Of a DNA stretch of 64,000 bases, positions 22,896 to 33,326 are shown one piece after another. This stretch comes from Prorocentrum cordatum. Lineage: Eukaryota; Sar; Dinophyceae; Prorocentrales; Prorocentraceae. A program made the translations under genes and the position numbers. The notes beneath the pieces were generated by a model that saw nothing but the letters and a program-made list of their open reading frames with translations, made no database searches and was not told where the DNA came from. Position 1 is the stretch's first letter. The number at the start of each line of letters is the position of its first letter. The stretch lies in the NCBI GenBank assembly GCA_963575745.1, contig CAUYUJ010004558.1, positions 364,291 to 428,290 on the forward strand, in the 5' to 3' direction.

Positions 22896-23325
22896 TAGGA
22901 TCGAGCCCTAGAAGGATTCTATTAGATCTGGATCGAGCCCGACTTGGATTCGATTAGAGCGGGATCGAGCATGAGGAAGCTTGCTGGATTCAACCCCTCA
23001 TTGGTGTCACCAGAGCTGGATCGAGCCCTAGAGCGATCTTTAGAGCTGTATCCAGCCCTAGAAGGATTCTACTGGATCGAGCCCTAGTACGATTCTATTA
23101 GAGCTGGATCAAGACATCGTTGAATTCCATAAGAGCTGGATCGGCCCCTAGTAGGATCTCTTGAGAGCTGGATCGAGCCCTAGCAAAATCCCTTTAAAGC
23201 TGGGTCGCGCCCTTACAGGTTTCAAGTAGAACTAACTGGATCGAGCACAAGTAGATTCCACTAGAGCTAGGCCGAGCCGAGGAAGGATTCTTTAAGAGTT
23301 GGATCGAGCAGTAGCAGGGTTCTAC
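22896..23325. repeat. Diverged tandem repeat of about 32 bp, 12-13 units
   Basis: Units start ATCGAGCCCTAG, continue AAGGATTCTATTAGAGCTGG and repeat, with many substitutions (for example ATCGAGCCCGACTTGGATTC). No preserved reading frame. Confidence 0.85.
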
Positions 23326-23534
23326 CATGACGGTTATGATGATGACCACGACCATGATGATAATAATAATGTTGATGATGATGTTTGCTGGCGGCGGGCG
23401 GGGGGGGGATGTCGATCCATCCCCCCCTCGCCAGCACTGGCGCCAGGCGCCGGCGCCAGGTGCGCCGCCGTGCCGCTGTTGCTGACATTGTCGCCGTCGT
23501 CGTAGGCGTCGTCGTCGTCAAGCATTTGCGAAAC

Positions 23535-23611
23535 GCATGCTCGCTGATGCAATGATAATGATAATAATAATGATGATGATGGTGATGTGATGTTGATGAT
23601 GATGGTAGTGG

Positions 23612-23643
<32 letters not shown>

Positions 23644-23950
23644 GCGCTGACGATGCTTGTTGTGATGACGATGATGATGGTGATGGTGATGGTGATGGTG
23701 ATGCTTGTGGTGGTGACGATGGTGATAACGGTGATGATGGTGATGATTATTGTAATGGTGATGACTACGACAACGATGATGGTGATGATGATGATGATGA
23801 TGATGATGGTGATGGTGATGTATGTGGTGGTGACGATGGAGATAACGATGGTGATGACAATGCTGACTGCCTTGACTATGTTGCTGATGATGATGGGGGT
23901 GACGATGACGGCTACGATGATGACAATGTTGGTGACGATGATGATGATGG

Positions 23951-23981
<31 letters not shown>

Positions 23982-24240
23982 GATGTTGATACTGTCGATC
24001 GGATCACCAAGATCACGATGATCATGATGATGATGCGGATGATGATGTTGGTGGTGATGGTGGTGATGATTATGATGATGATGGTGACGATGATAGTGGT
24101 CATGATTGTGATAGTGATGGTGATGTGATTGTGATGATGATCTTGGTGATGGCGATGGTGATCGTGATGTTGGCGATAGTGATGGTGGTGATGGTGTTGA
24201 GTTTGATAATGTTGATGATGCTTATCTTGATGATGAGGAG
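23535..24240. repeat. (GAT)n microsatellite, about 700 bp
   Basis: GAT/ATG/GGT triplets up to about 45 nt before exon 5. Complementary to the (ATC)n downstream of exon 5 (25505-26615). Confidence 0.95.
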
Positions 24241-24286
24241 GCTGAGGATGACGACGAAGGCCCAATTGGCAAGACTCGAGCGAGAG

Positions 24287-24371
24287 GTATATGCAGGAGT
24301 CCAATTCCATCAACACGTCGCTTTTCTTCCTGGGCAAGGTGATCGAGAAGCTGTCCGCGCAGGCCCGGCAG
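24287..24371 (+). CDS. Kinesin exon 5 (alpha-4, NSINTSL)
   Basis: Joined to exon 4 it reads GTEYMQESNSINTSLFFLGK then VIEKLSAQARQ, the region that binds microtubules and follows switch II. NSINTSLFFLGKVI matches the near-universal xxINxSLxxLGxVI. The acceptor GCGAGAG|GTA leaves one base that completes the Glu codon from exon 4. The donor is taken as CGGCAG|GCCAGG (GC, 24372); CGCGCAG|GCCCGG at 24363 is the other choice. Confidence 0.86.
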
Positions 24372-24589
24372 GCCAGGGACCCTCCTGCCACCTTCCGCAT
24401 TGACCCCTCCTTCATCCTTCTTTCTTTTTCACAATTACACAAGATGAATACTACGCTCCTCCATCCCCTCATGGCGTGCGGAAGATACCGGGCACCCCTC
24501 CGCGTACTGTTTTTTTACACACAGGATTTCCCGGAGTTGGGTTTTCGCTTGGATTTTTTTTCAAAATGATGCTCTCGCTGAGGCGCGGG

Positions 24590-24762
24590 CTTCATTTTCG
24601 GGCTTCCGCTCGTTCCGAATCGTGCTCCCGCTGCAGCGCTGGCCTCATTTCCGTGTTTCCGCTCGTTCCGAATCGTGCTCCCGTTGCAGCGCTGACCTCA
24701 TTTCCGCGCTTCCGCTCGTTCCGAATCGTGCTCCCGCTGCAGCGCTGGCGTCATTTCCCGTG
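24590..24762 (+). repeat. 57-bp tandem repeat, three units
   Basis: Units contain CTTCCGCTCGTTCCGAATCG, TGCTCCCGCTGCAGCGCTGG and CGTCATTTCCGTG, starting near 24601, 24658 and 24715. The period is a multiple of three and one frame is open, but no start or domain is evident. Confidence 0.88.
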
Positions 24763-25090
24763 CCATGCCACGGCATGCAATGCAATGCTAGGTTGCGTTC
24801 CGCTGCGCGATGCCATGCCTTCAGCTGCAGCTGTCATATCCAGTGCGTAAGTGCCACGTCATGCTATGCCATGCTACGCCTTGGTCTTCAACGCCATGCT
24901 ATGCAATGTTATGTTCGGGGCCGCTGTGCGATGCCATGCTTTACGTTGCAAAGCTTTGTGATGCAAGTCTTCACTGCGCCACGCCACGCCATGCTGTGAC
25001 ATACTACGGTTTGCGGTGCTCTTCTACGCCATGTCATGCCGTGCTCTACAATGCATCGCGTACCCTTTCGGGACCATTGCCTTGCTCAAC
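24762..25090. repeat. GCCATGC degenerate repeat
   Basis: Many ATGCCATGC / CACGCCATGC words, partly self-complementary (GCATGGC). Confidence 0.75.
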
Positions 25091-25184
25091 ATCCGACTGT
25101 GCGAGTATAGAGAGGATCTACGCCATGGTAAGGGATGGGAGGGAGGGGTAGGATGTCAGATATGACGCGAGCGCACCTAGCTTG

Positions 25185-25270
25185 TATTCCTCCCCCTCCT
25201 CCCCCTCCTCCTCCTCCTCCCCGTCCTCCCTGTCCTCCCTGTCCTCCCTCCTCCCCGTCCTCTCGTCCTC
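25185..25270. repeat. (CTC)n tract
   Basis: CTCC triplets with CCTGTCCTCC variants. Confidence 0.88.
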
Positions 25271-25439
25271 CCTGTTCTCCCTCAAACGTCCATCATCGAA
25301 CCTCTCTCCTCCATCCATCATCCCTCCCTCCTTGATCCTCATCCTTCCCTCACTCGATCGTGAATTCACTGCTCCGTCCCTCTTCTTCCTCCGTCGCCAT
25401 CCTCACCTCTTCTCTTCCTCATCCTATTGCCAATCTCTC

Positions 25440-25536
25440 TCACATGTCCTCGTCCAACTCTTCCTCCTCATCTTCCTCCTCCTCCCCCTCCTCCTCTTCC
25501 CCCATCACAATCATCACCATCACGATTGCCATTATT

Positions 25537-25567
<31 letters not shown>

Positions 25568-26620
25568 CCACCATCATCATCATCATCATCATCGCAATCA
25601 TAATCATAATCATAGTCAGTATCATCACCAGCAGCATCATCACCAGCATCATCATCATCGTCAGTAGCATCACCATCGACATCATTAACCTCATCATCAG
25701 CATCATCAGCATCATCGTCATCATTAGCACCAGCATCAGCATCAGCCTCATTCACATCGCCAGCATCGTCAATGGTACCATCATGATTGCCACCACCAAC
25801 AACAGCCTGAACAGCGCCAGCATCGGCAACAGCAAGATCCCCATCATTATTGACATCCTCACCAGCATCAACCTTACACATATCCTCATCGTCATCACTA
25901 TCAGCGTCAAAATAATCAGCAGCAACATCATCACACTCATCCGCATCATCCTCATCCTCATCATGGCCATCGGCAACATCATCGGCATCACCATCAGCAT
26001 CAACAGCAGCAGCGTCATGCGTCTCATCCTTCTCCTCCTCCGCCTCACCCTCCTCCTCATCCTCCTTACCCTTCTCGTGATCTGCCTTACCATCATCGAC
26101 ATCATCCTCCTCATCATCACCAATATCATCATCGGCAACATCATTGGCATGCGTATCATCAGCATCATCATCAGCAGCAGCAGCATCACCATTAGCATCA
26201 TCATCATCCTCATCAGCATCATCATCATCATCTTCATCACCATCAGCCGCAGCATCATCATCACCATCAGCAGAGTTAACACTGCCATTAGCATTATCAT
26301 GACCACAATCAGTCGCATAAAAAATCAGCATCAGCATCGCCATCGTCTTCTGCATCAGCATCGCCATCATCATCAGCACCATCAGCATCGTCATCATCAG
26401 TATCATCGTCATCAGCACCACCGTTATTATCATGGTAACCCTCATCATCGTCAGCATTATCGGCATCATCTCCATCACCATTACCACCCTCATCATCAGT
26501 ATCAGCACCATCATCATCCCCATCGTCATCATAATCAGCATAAGCCTGAGCATCATCAGCCTCAGCAGCATCATCATCATCATCGTCGTCATCATCGTCA
26601 TCATTATCGGTGGCGCTTCC
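25440..26620. repeat. (ATC)n microsatellite, about 1.2 kb
   Basis: CTCC first, then ATC/CAT/CAGCATC triplets, the longest triplet array in the gene. The Ile-, His-, Met- and Asp-rich open frames follow from the triplet. Confidence 0.95.
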
Positions 26621-26789
26621 TCCTACGATTCAAATTGTTGACGCTTCGCGTATCCCCACCAGCCCATCCAGAAACGATGACCAGGGGAGTTGAGGTGATC
26701 AGGGAAGTCGGGGAGCATGCAGAATAACAAAGGGCGGGGGAAGCTGTCACGTACCCCAAGAGGGGGAGGATGGAGAAGGAATCCTCGTC

Positions 26790-26960
26790 GGAGGGGGAGG
26801 GGGAGGAAGAGGAGGAGGAGGAGGAGGAGGAGGAGGAGGAGAATGCGGAGGAGGATGTGGAGTAGGGAGAGGACGAGGAGGACGAGAAGGAGGAGAAGGA
26901 GCAGAGGGAGGAGAAGGAGGAGAAGGAGGAGAAGGAGGAGGAGGAAGAGGGGGATGAGAA
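26790..26960. repeat. (GGA)n microsatellite
   Basis: GGA/GAG/GAA triplets. Complementary to (CTC)n at 32655-32875 on the other side of exon 6. Confidence 0.93.
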
Positions 26961-27009
26961 ATTGAAGAGGACGGCGAACCGAAGAGCCAGAAGCGTCTTA
27001 AATGCATTT

Positions 27010-27560
27010 CGGAGATCTTCTTGAGGCTTCTTGGGGGTCTCTTGGGAGCCTCTTGGAGGCCTCTTGGGCGCCTCTTGGGGCCGTCTGGGCGCCTCTTGGG
27101 GCGCTCTTGGGGCGCTCTTGGGGGCTGTAGGGGCGCTCTTGGGGCCATCTTGGAGGAGATCGATCAACGAAGGGGGGTTCCCTAATTAGCCTCCCCCCTC
27201 AGGAGCTCCAAACATCGCCTCTTGGGGCGCTCTTGGAGCGCTCTTGGGCGCTCTTGGGGCCGTCTTGGGGCTCTCTTGGGCCTCTTGTGGGGCCCTCTTG
27301 GGCCATCTTGGAGCCATCTTGAGGCCTTGGATGGCCATCGGAAGCGAAACGGGGAGAAAGCAAAACACATTGATTTCCCTAAGGTTTTGGAGCGATGTTG
27401 GCCTCTCGGGGCCTCCTTGGGGAGCTCTTTGGCCACTTGGAGCCGTCTTGGGGCCGTCTTTGGGCCTCTTGGAACCATCTTAGGAGCCATCTCGAGCGAT
27501 TTTGCGCTATCTTGAGCCATCTTGGAGCTCATCTTGGGCTCTCTGACGCGCTCTTGAAGC
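27010..27560. repeat. CTTGGGG-type minisatellite
   Basis: CTCTTGGGGCCGTCTTGGGG units as at 3545-4090, with a break at 27160-27210. Confidence 0.85.
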
Positions 27561-28051
27561 CATCTTGGGGCCAAAAGAGCCGTCCGACCGCTCGGGGAAC
27601 CCTCCGTCCAGGTCCAGGGGAGGGGGTAGGGGGAGGGGTAAACCCCTCCCCAAGGGGGAAGAGGGAGGGGTGGAAGAGGATCTGTTCTAGACCACCTACG
27701 CCCAGAGGGCTGGTGGGATTCCCCCTTTTGCCTCATTATTGTTCTTTTCCCTCCACCTCCTCCCCTTCCTCCTCCTCCCTCTCCTCCCCCTTTTCCCTTC
27801 CCCTCCTCCTTTCCCGCGTTTCGGGAGAATGGCCTACTCAGGAGGAGGGCGACGCCTTTCGGATAAGTGTCGATCTGACGCCGTATTGCGCCAGCCAGTT
27901 CTAGAGAAGCGCAAGGGCCATGGCGTAGTGGTCCGCGCGCGCGGACGTGCGGTGCACAACGTCTGCGGCTGATCTCATTACGTTTGCCCGGATTCTCGGA
28001 GTTGCTCAGGGAAGGTGGGGCATTAGAGTGAGGGCAAGGACTGCGCAGGGT

Positions 28052-28071
28052 AAAGAGAGAGAGAGAGAGAG
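28052..28071. repeat. (GA)n microsatellite
   Basis: Ten GA dinucleotides. Confidence 0.93.
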
Positions 28072-28539
28072 AACAAACCAAAAAAAAAACGGCCGGCATC
28101 CAATCTGATGTCCGTGGTTCACTCCTTGGGCGCTGAACTCATTCTTTGCGCAAGCGGTCCTCTCCCGTGCATCCCAACTGTTGCTCGGTTCCATTGCCGC
28201 GAAACTGGCGGGCTTCCTTGCCAGGAGGGCTGGACAGAGATCTCCCCCTGATGCTGGGGCACAGAATCTGGGCATGGACGCGGGGGTGCAGCCTCTCTGA
28301 CTCCGAACCATGCGGACCTCGGTGGGCCCAACGTGGCGGGGCGAGGGGAGGGGGGGGCGCGGGTGGCGGGGGCAGATGGGGTGGGGCTCGCGGCCACAGC
28401 CACGGCCCCGTCGGCACCGCTCGCCGCTCCCGCCCGGGGGTGGCGGAGGAGCCCTCTTGCACCGCTCGTGCGCGCCACGGTGGGCTCGTCTCCCCTCCCC
28501 CAGGCATCGGGCGCATCGAAAAAATCGAGTCGGAAGGTT

Positions 28540-28675
28540 TTTGGTACTTTTCGGCCTGTGGGGGCCCTCGCCGGGCTTCGGGACCGTCGAAACGACTCGG
28601 GATGGAAAGCCGGTCCTGGGGAATTGGTCGAGAGGTCGGGGACCCGTCTCTCGAGAAAATCGAGATGCCGGATGT
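28540..28675 (+). mobile_element. Dispersed short element, family R2
   Basis: Contains GGGGGCCCTCGCCGGG, GGGACCGTC.AAACGACTCGGG, AAAGCCGGTCCTGGGG and a terminal GATGCCGGATGTCTGGGTCGG. The same order occurs at 37118-37190, 37742-37856, 40508-40640 and 49288-49403, and inverted at 41105-41280. Confidence 0.65.
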
Positions 28676-29021
28676 CTGGGTCGGCTCGCGGTCCTCTTCG
28701 CCCGTGGCCTCCTCACGTATTCCCATCCCGACTTGGCCGTGGTATCTCGATCCCACTGAAGGGGTGGAGATAGGCCCTGCCAAACCCGAAGGAACTGGCA
28801 TGTATGACCCAGTCTTGCCCACCCTCTCTCCCCCCTCAAAGCATATGGGGTCGAGCCCAGCCACCCCGGGCTGGATGTGTGCGCGCGTGAGCCTCGCGAA
28901 GGCCTCGCGAATGGGATCGTTCCCCCCCCCAACCCCTCCTGTGGTCGTGGCCCTGTGGGCGTGGCGTGGTGGAGGGTGCCGGTGCACCCCCCCGCCCTCC
29001 CATTACTGGTGCGGGGTGGTC

Positions 29022-29215
29022 ATCGTCGTCGTCGTCGGCGTCGGCGGCGGCGGCGCTGTCATCGTCGTTGTCGTCGTCGTCGTCGTCGGCGGCGGCGGCT
29101 TCGTCGGCGTCGGCGTCGGCGGCGGCGGCGGCGGTGGTGGCGGCGTCTTCGTCGTCGTCATCGGCGGTAGCGGCGGCGTTTGCGTCGGCGCTGGCGTCGG
29201 CGTCGGTGTCGTCGC
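29022..29215. repeat. (GTC)n / (GGC)n microsatellite
   Basis: GTC and GGC triplets alternate without a stable unit. Confidence 0.93.
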
Positions 29216-29405
29216 CCCCCCATCCGAATTGGGGGGGGTTCCTGAGGAGCCCTGGGACCCCATCTGGGGGGGGGCCCTGTGAACCCTCGACCTGGGATCA
29301 TACATTTCCACCCTGGTGGGCGAGTCGGCCAGCGGGGCCCAGGCCACGCCAGCGGGGATAGAGATGCACACTGAGGTGCTCATCCATAGGCTCGCGCCGA
29401 GGGCG

Positions 29406-29595
29406 CAGTCGGACCGGGGTATAAGATCGAGGTCAGTTGGGGGAGGGTGCCCTAATGTTCTTCGTGTTCATTGGATGCTCGTGTGCGTCCTGGGGAGGTA
29501 CCCTTAGATGTTCTGTATGTTTTGGCCAGCGGGGGGTATCATGCTCTTGAAGGATGTTTTTTTTTCTGGCCTAGGTCCGACTGCATTGGTACTGG
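29406..29595 (+). mobile_element. Short TIR element, family F, copy 1
   Basis: Starts GCAGTCGGACCGGGGTATAA and ends CTGGCCTAGGTCCGACTGCA, so AGTCGGACC is inverted at the two ends. The interior has GTTCT...GGATG and CTCTTGAAGGATGTT. Copy 2 is at 42988-43116. Confidence 0.75.
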
Positions 29596-30591
29596 TATGG
29601 TTCACGTTGGCGTTCTCACACCAGCTACACAGATGGAGGCCGGCCCCTCTTCAACATCGGGCTTTCGTTTGGGGCAGTTTTGCATTAAGAGATGTTTTAA
29701 CTACCGTGAGGGCTCCAAGGAGCTGCAAGGACGGACGAGGGGCGGCAGCAGTGTCGCTCTGAGACCGCGCGCGAGCTGACGTAGCTACCGACCAGCTCCG
29801 ACGTTTAGTTGTCGCTGATTGATTCCGAGTTCCGACCATCTGCCTGAGTCTGAATCAGCCCCCTCGCAAATTGATGGGTTCGGGCTCGGAAGGGGCTCGA
29901 GGTTCCTTAGGCCCTTCCACGGCTCTTTCTCTGGCCTTCCTCGTGCGCGCAGGCGCGGTGCCAAGAAGGGGCCTTGCACCTGATGTGGCGTTCCTTATTC
30001 CAGCGGCCCGACTGTATGTTGTCTGACCTTTTCCGGCCGCATCTGAATGTATTGCGCTGGACGCACACGTCAGGCCACGCCGGATTTCCACCGCGCAGGC
30101 CCAAGGGGCATGCCCTTTTTGGTGGGTTTAGGCAGCAGCGACAGTACGTGCCGGGGAGTCGGGACGGGAACGCTCATTGCAGCTTCAGTGGTGCGTGATG
30201 GGTTTACTGGGGTCTTCCTCCTCCATGTCCGCCTTTCTCCTTCCTCCTCCTCGCTCCTCATCCTTCCCTTCTCCCTCCCTCGCTCCTCTAATTAGACTGG
30301 GTGCAAAAAAGTTGTTACTCTATGCCCTCGCCCCTGGATGTTCCCCCTTCGCTTCGCTCTTCTGGACCTTCGCCTCCCCACACCCTGGTTGTGGGCTGTG
30401 CACCTCCCTCCTTCCTCCCTCCTCCCTCCACCTATTCTCCCCAAACCCTCCCTATCTCATTGCTGCTCCCCCCTTTCCCTCCCTCCTCACTCATCCTTCT
30501 TCCTCCTCCCCCTCCCTCTTCCCTCCCTCCTCCTGCCTGTATCCTCCTTTGGCGACGACGATGACGACCAGCTAGCTGCAAGGACGCCGAG

Positions 30592-30702
30592 GCTCCGGCC
30601 GCCCACTTGCCCATCCGTGACTCGAAGCTGACGCGCTTGCTGTCCGTGCACCTCGGCGGCAATTCGCAGACCGGCATCCTTGTCACGATGACACCAGCCG
30701 AG
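30592..30702 (+). CDS. Kinesin exon 6 (RDSKLTRLL)
   Basis: Reads APAAHLPIRDSKLTRLLSVH then LGGNSQTGILVTMTPAE. HLPIRDSKLTRLL is the classic HVPYRDSKLTRLL signature, followed by the LGGNSxT motif of the motor core. The acceptor is GCCGAG|GCTCCG (used here) or GCAAG|GACGCC at 30583; both keep frame. The donor is GAG|GACGGAGG, a GA donor. The hexamer GAGGAC occurs at both ends of the intron, so the exact cut cannot be read from the sequence. Introner-like element C starts 14 nt beyond the donor. Confidence 0.88.
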
Positions 30703-30716
30703 GACGGAGGGTCTCC

Positions 30717-30900
30717 AGGCCTCCCACAACGTGTCCGAGCAGGTGGGGTCGGAGGATCACGCCGCATCGACGATGCGGCTCGGCGCGGAGCCCGATTTTC
30801 TCCACGCCGACTGCGCCGATGCATCGCCGACGTCGCCGACGCATTGGTGATGCATCGACGATGCGGCGCGATCCTCTGACCCCATCAGGGGGGGGCCTCT
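30717..30900 (+). mobile_element. Introner-like TIR element C
   Basis: Left end AGGCCTCCCACAACGTGTCC then GGTGGGGTCGGAGGATC. Right end GCGATCCTCTGACCCCATC, GGGGGCCTCTAG is inverted to it. Core GGAGCCCGATTTTCTCCACG is shared with elements A and D. Its left end lies 14 nt after the exon 6 donor. Confidence 0.78.
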
Positions 30901-31504
30901 AGGCTGTAAGGTCGCAATGAGCTGGTGAAGCAAAACGGACAGAAGCACAAACTTTCCGAGGTCGGCAATGGGCCCCCATTGGCGGCGCCTCCGGCGCCGA
31001 CCTAAGAAGTTCGCACTGATATGCGAAAGTATGTATTTCGGTCGATTCCTGTTTTCCCGTGAAGGACATCGGGGATCGAGGTCTTTGAAAGGTCTCGTGT
31101 TTGTTTGGGGGGGGGGCACTCCCGGTGGAGACTCCTCGTCGCCAGGGCTGGATCGGCGTCGAAATGCTGGCCGATACAGGCGCGGGGGCGCCATGCGAGC
31201 GCACCCGCCGGGGCTTCGGGTGGAGCTCCCCGTGGGGCCGCGGTCCTCGCGGCGGGTGGTGCGCCTGCACGGGCGGAGTGCCGAGGCGCACGGAGAGGGC
31301 GAGGAGGCGGGCGGCAGGCATCGGATCGACTCGGGGGGAGGAGGCGTCGAACTCCGCAGCGCCGTCTGGGGTCCCTCCATGACTGGAGGGCGCAAGGACG
31401 GAACCCCAAGCTCGAAATCGGTTGCGGCAGTACCTGCATCCCACCCTGCCCGGCGGACAAAGCCACCCAGGCCCCAGCCAGCCACCCGTGGGCGGCATGG
31501 AGGG

Positions 31505-31605
31505 GAGGAGGGAGCGGGAAGGAGGGGAGGATAGGAGACGCGCGGCGCTGCGCCCTCAGAGCGAGGACCCAGCAACGCAGGAGGGGCTGGGGGAAGGAAC
31601 ATGCC
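31505..31605 (+). repeat. Dispersed repeat related to 47040-47150 and 51860-51940
   Basis: GGAGGATAGGAG..ACGCG then GCGAGGACCCAGCAACGCAG, GG..TGGGGGAA. This parallels the CAAAACGAGGACCCAACACC segments that end two minisatellite blocks further on. Confidence 0.55.
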
Positions 31606-31639
31606 GAATAACACCTGCCCGAAGTCCTGTGCTTACGAA

Positions 31640-31872
31640 ACGTAGCACGGCCTGGACGGGGCCACGAGAACGTGGATCACGAACATGGACGGCCCTTTTC
31701 GCCGAAGGCCATGGTCCCTGTGGAGATACCGAGAACGAAGCACACTGTGAGGCGAAAAGCAACACGGCCAGAACGGGGCCACGAGAGCGTGTATCACGAA
31801 CACGGGCGGCCCCTTCGCCGAAGGCCGAGGTCCGCTGTGGAGATACCGAGAACGAGGCACGTTGTGAGGCTG
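31640..31872 (+). repeat. Direct duplication of about 121 bp
   Basis: ACACGGCC(T/A)G.ACGGGGCCACGAGA, TCACGAACA.GG.CGGCCC, TTCGCCGAAGGCC, GTGGAGATACCGAGAACGA and GTGAGGC occur twice in order, with about 90 percent agreement by eye. Confidence 0.85.
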
Positions 31873-32294
31873 GGGGGGCGTGGGGCGTGGAGGGCCAACA
31901 GTGAGGAGCAGAAGGGCACCCCTCCGAGGCCCACGTGAGCAACGCAACACAAACGGGGTCGTCTGCGCCGACATTGGCGCGCAAGCCGCCCGCGTAAGTA
32001 AGGTCGTGCGTGAGCGCCCTCGTCTCCAATGCAGCACGCCGCGCTGGCGGCCTGGCCCGCGTAAGCCACCGCGTAAGGTGGCCACGCCATCTCGCGCAAG
32101 ACCCGTGTTTCCCCAATCACCCCAATCAGTGCTTGCACTGAAGGGGTCCTCGCGGAAGTTGAAGGAGTTGGCGAAAGTGTCCCGCCGATGTTGGTCGCAC
32201 GCTGGGTTCCTGGGTTCCCGGTTCCGGGTTCCCAGTTCGGGGTTCGGGGCCGATTTTGGAGGGCGGCGAGGTTCCCAGGTTCCTGGGTTCTTGG

Positions 32295-32525
32295 TCGATC
32301 TTCTTATCGATCGGTCTCACCATCGATCTCATTACCCACTTCTCCATCGATCTCACTATCGATCTCACAAGCGATCTCACTAGAGATCGCATGAGCGATC
32401 TCGCGATCGATCTCACGATCGATCTCATTGAATCGATTTCACTCTCGGTCTCACGATCGACCTTCAATCGCCCTCACTATCGATTATACGATCGATCACA
32501 TTATCGATCCCACAATCGATAAATC
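32295..32525. repeat. ATCGATCTCA degenerate minisatellite
   Basis: ATCGATCTCAC(T/G) words every 9-20 nt. Rich in the palindromes ATCGAT and CGATCG. Confidence 0.85.
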
Positions 32526-32654
32526 ATCCACTGATTGGGGTTTTCTGAGGTGTCACTTGTATTGTCGTTCGCGTTGTGCGTTGTCGCCCTCGTGCCGGCG
32601 GCACGCGGGAGAGGCGGTGGCACCACCGCACGGCGTCAGGGGGCGGAGGAGAGC

Positions 32655-32875
32655 AGCTCCTCCTCCTCCTCCTCCTCCTCCTCCTCCTCCTCCTCCTCCT
32701 CCTCCTCCTCCTCCTCCTCCGCCTCCTCCTCCCTCCTCCTCCTCCTCCTCCTCCTCCTCCTCCTCCTCCTCCTCCTCCTCCTCCTCCTCCTCCTCCTCCT
32801 CCTCCTCCTCCTCCTCCTCCTCCTCCTCCTCCTCCTCCTCCTCCTCCTCCTCCTCCTCCTCCTCCTCCCCCTCCC
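32655..32875. repeat. (CTC)n microsatellite
   Basis: About 220 bp of nearly pure CTC. Long Pro-, Ser-, Leu- and Gly-, Glu-rich frames here are artefacts. Confidence 0.96.
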
Positions 32876-33182
32876 TCACGAAAGGGGGCGCCGTGCACTC
32901 AGACTGTCGCTGTGTGTTCACCATGGAAAAAGGGTGGCATCGCCAGCTTCGGGGGCTGTTGCTTGCACGCAGCGGGGAGGGCCCCAGCACCCACAGCGCT
33001 TTGCAAGATGTTCGCTGCTGCGCTCCTCTTCCTCCCTCCTCCTCCCCCATCCCCGCTCCTTCTCCCCCTTCGCCGGCGTCTTCGTCTCACCAGGGTGGAA
33101 ACGGGGCAGAGCGGTCCGGCGGTAAGGTTGCCTACCCCCCTTCTCCCCAGAGAGAGGGGGACAGGAGGGCAGGGATCGGGAG

Positions 33183-33326
33183 GACGCCGTGGACCAGAGC
33201 ATGTCGACGTTGCGCTTCGCGCAGAAGGCCGGCCAGGTGCGGTGCTCCGCCCGGCCCGTGCTCGTCAGCAAGGAGCAGTCCCTCATCCTCCGGCAGCGCG
33301 AGATCATCGCCCAGCTGCAGAAGCAG
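33183..33326 (+). CDS. Kinesin exon 7 (end of motor and start of neck)
   Basis: Reads DAVDQSMSTLRFAQKAGQVR then CSARPVLVSKEQ and SLILRQREIIAQLQKQ. MSTLRFAQKAGQV corresponds to the TLRFAxRAKxV motif that ends the motor. The following residues are a short linker and the first heptads of a coiled coil. The acceptor is TCGGGAG|GAC, phase 0 with exon 6. The donor is AAGCAG|GCGGGC (GC). The open frame runs on past the donor with low-complexity sequence only. Confidence 0.88.

Larger units (their letters stand above)
24372..30591 (+). other. Intron 5 of the kinesin gene
   Basis: About 6.2 kb. Holds a 57-bp tandem repeat, GCCATGC repeats, (ATC)n, (GGA)n, a CTTGGGG minisatellite, (GTC)n and short elements. 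The stretch 27560-29000 is GC- or CT-rich with an R2 element. 29600-30550 is unique or C/T-rich. No extra kinesin exon is needed or seen here. Confidence 0.7.
30703..33182 (+). other. Intron 6 of the kinesin gene
   Basis: About 2.5 kb, GA...AG. Holds element C, GC-rich unique sequence (30900-31550) with open but unrecognisable frames, a 121-bp direct duplication, ATCGATCTC repeats and (CTC)n. Confidence 0.75.

Noticed and set aside
30968-31560. Long GC-rich open frames between exons 6 and 7
   Set aside because: Exons 6 and 7 join directly inside a conserved motor region, leaving no room for an extra exon, and no domain is recognisable.
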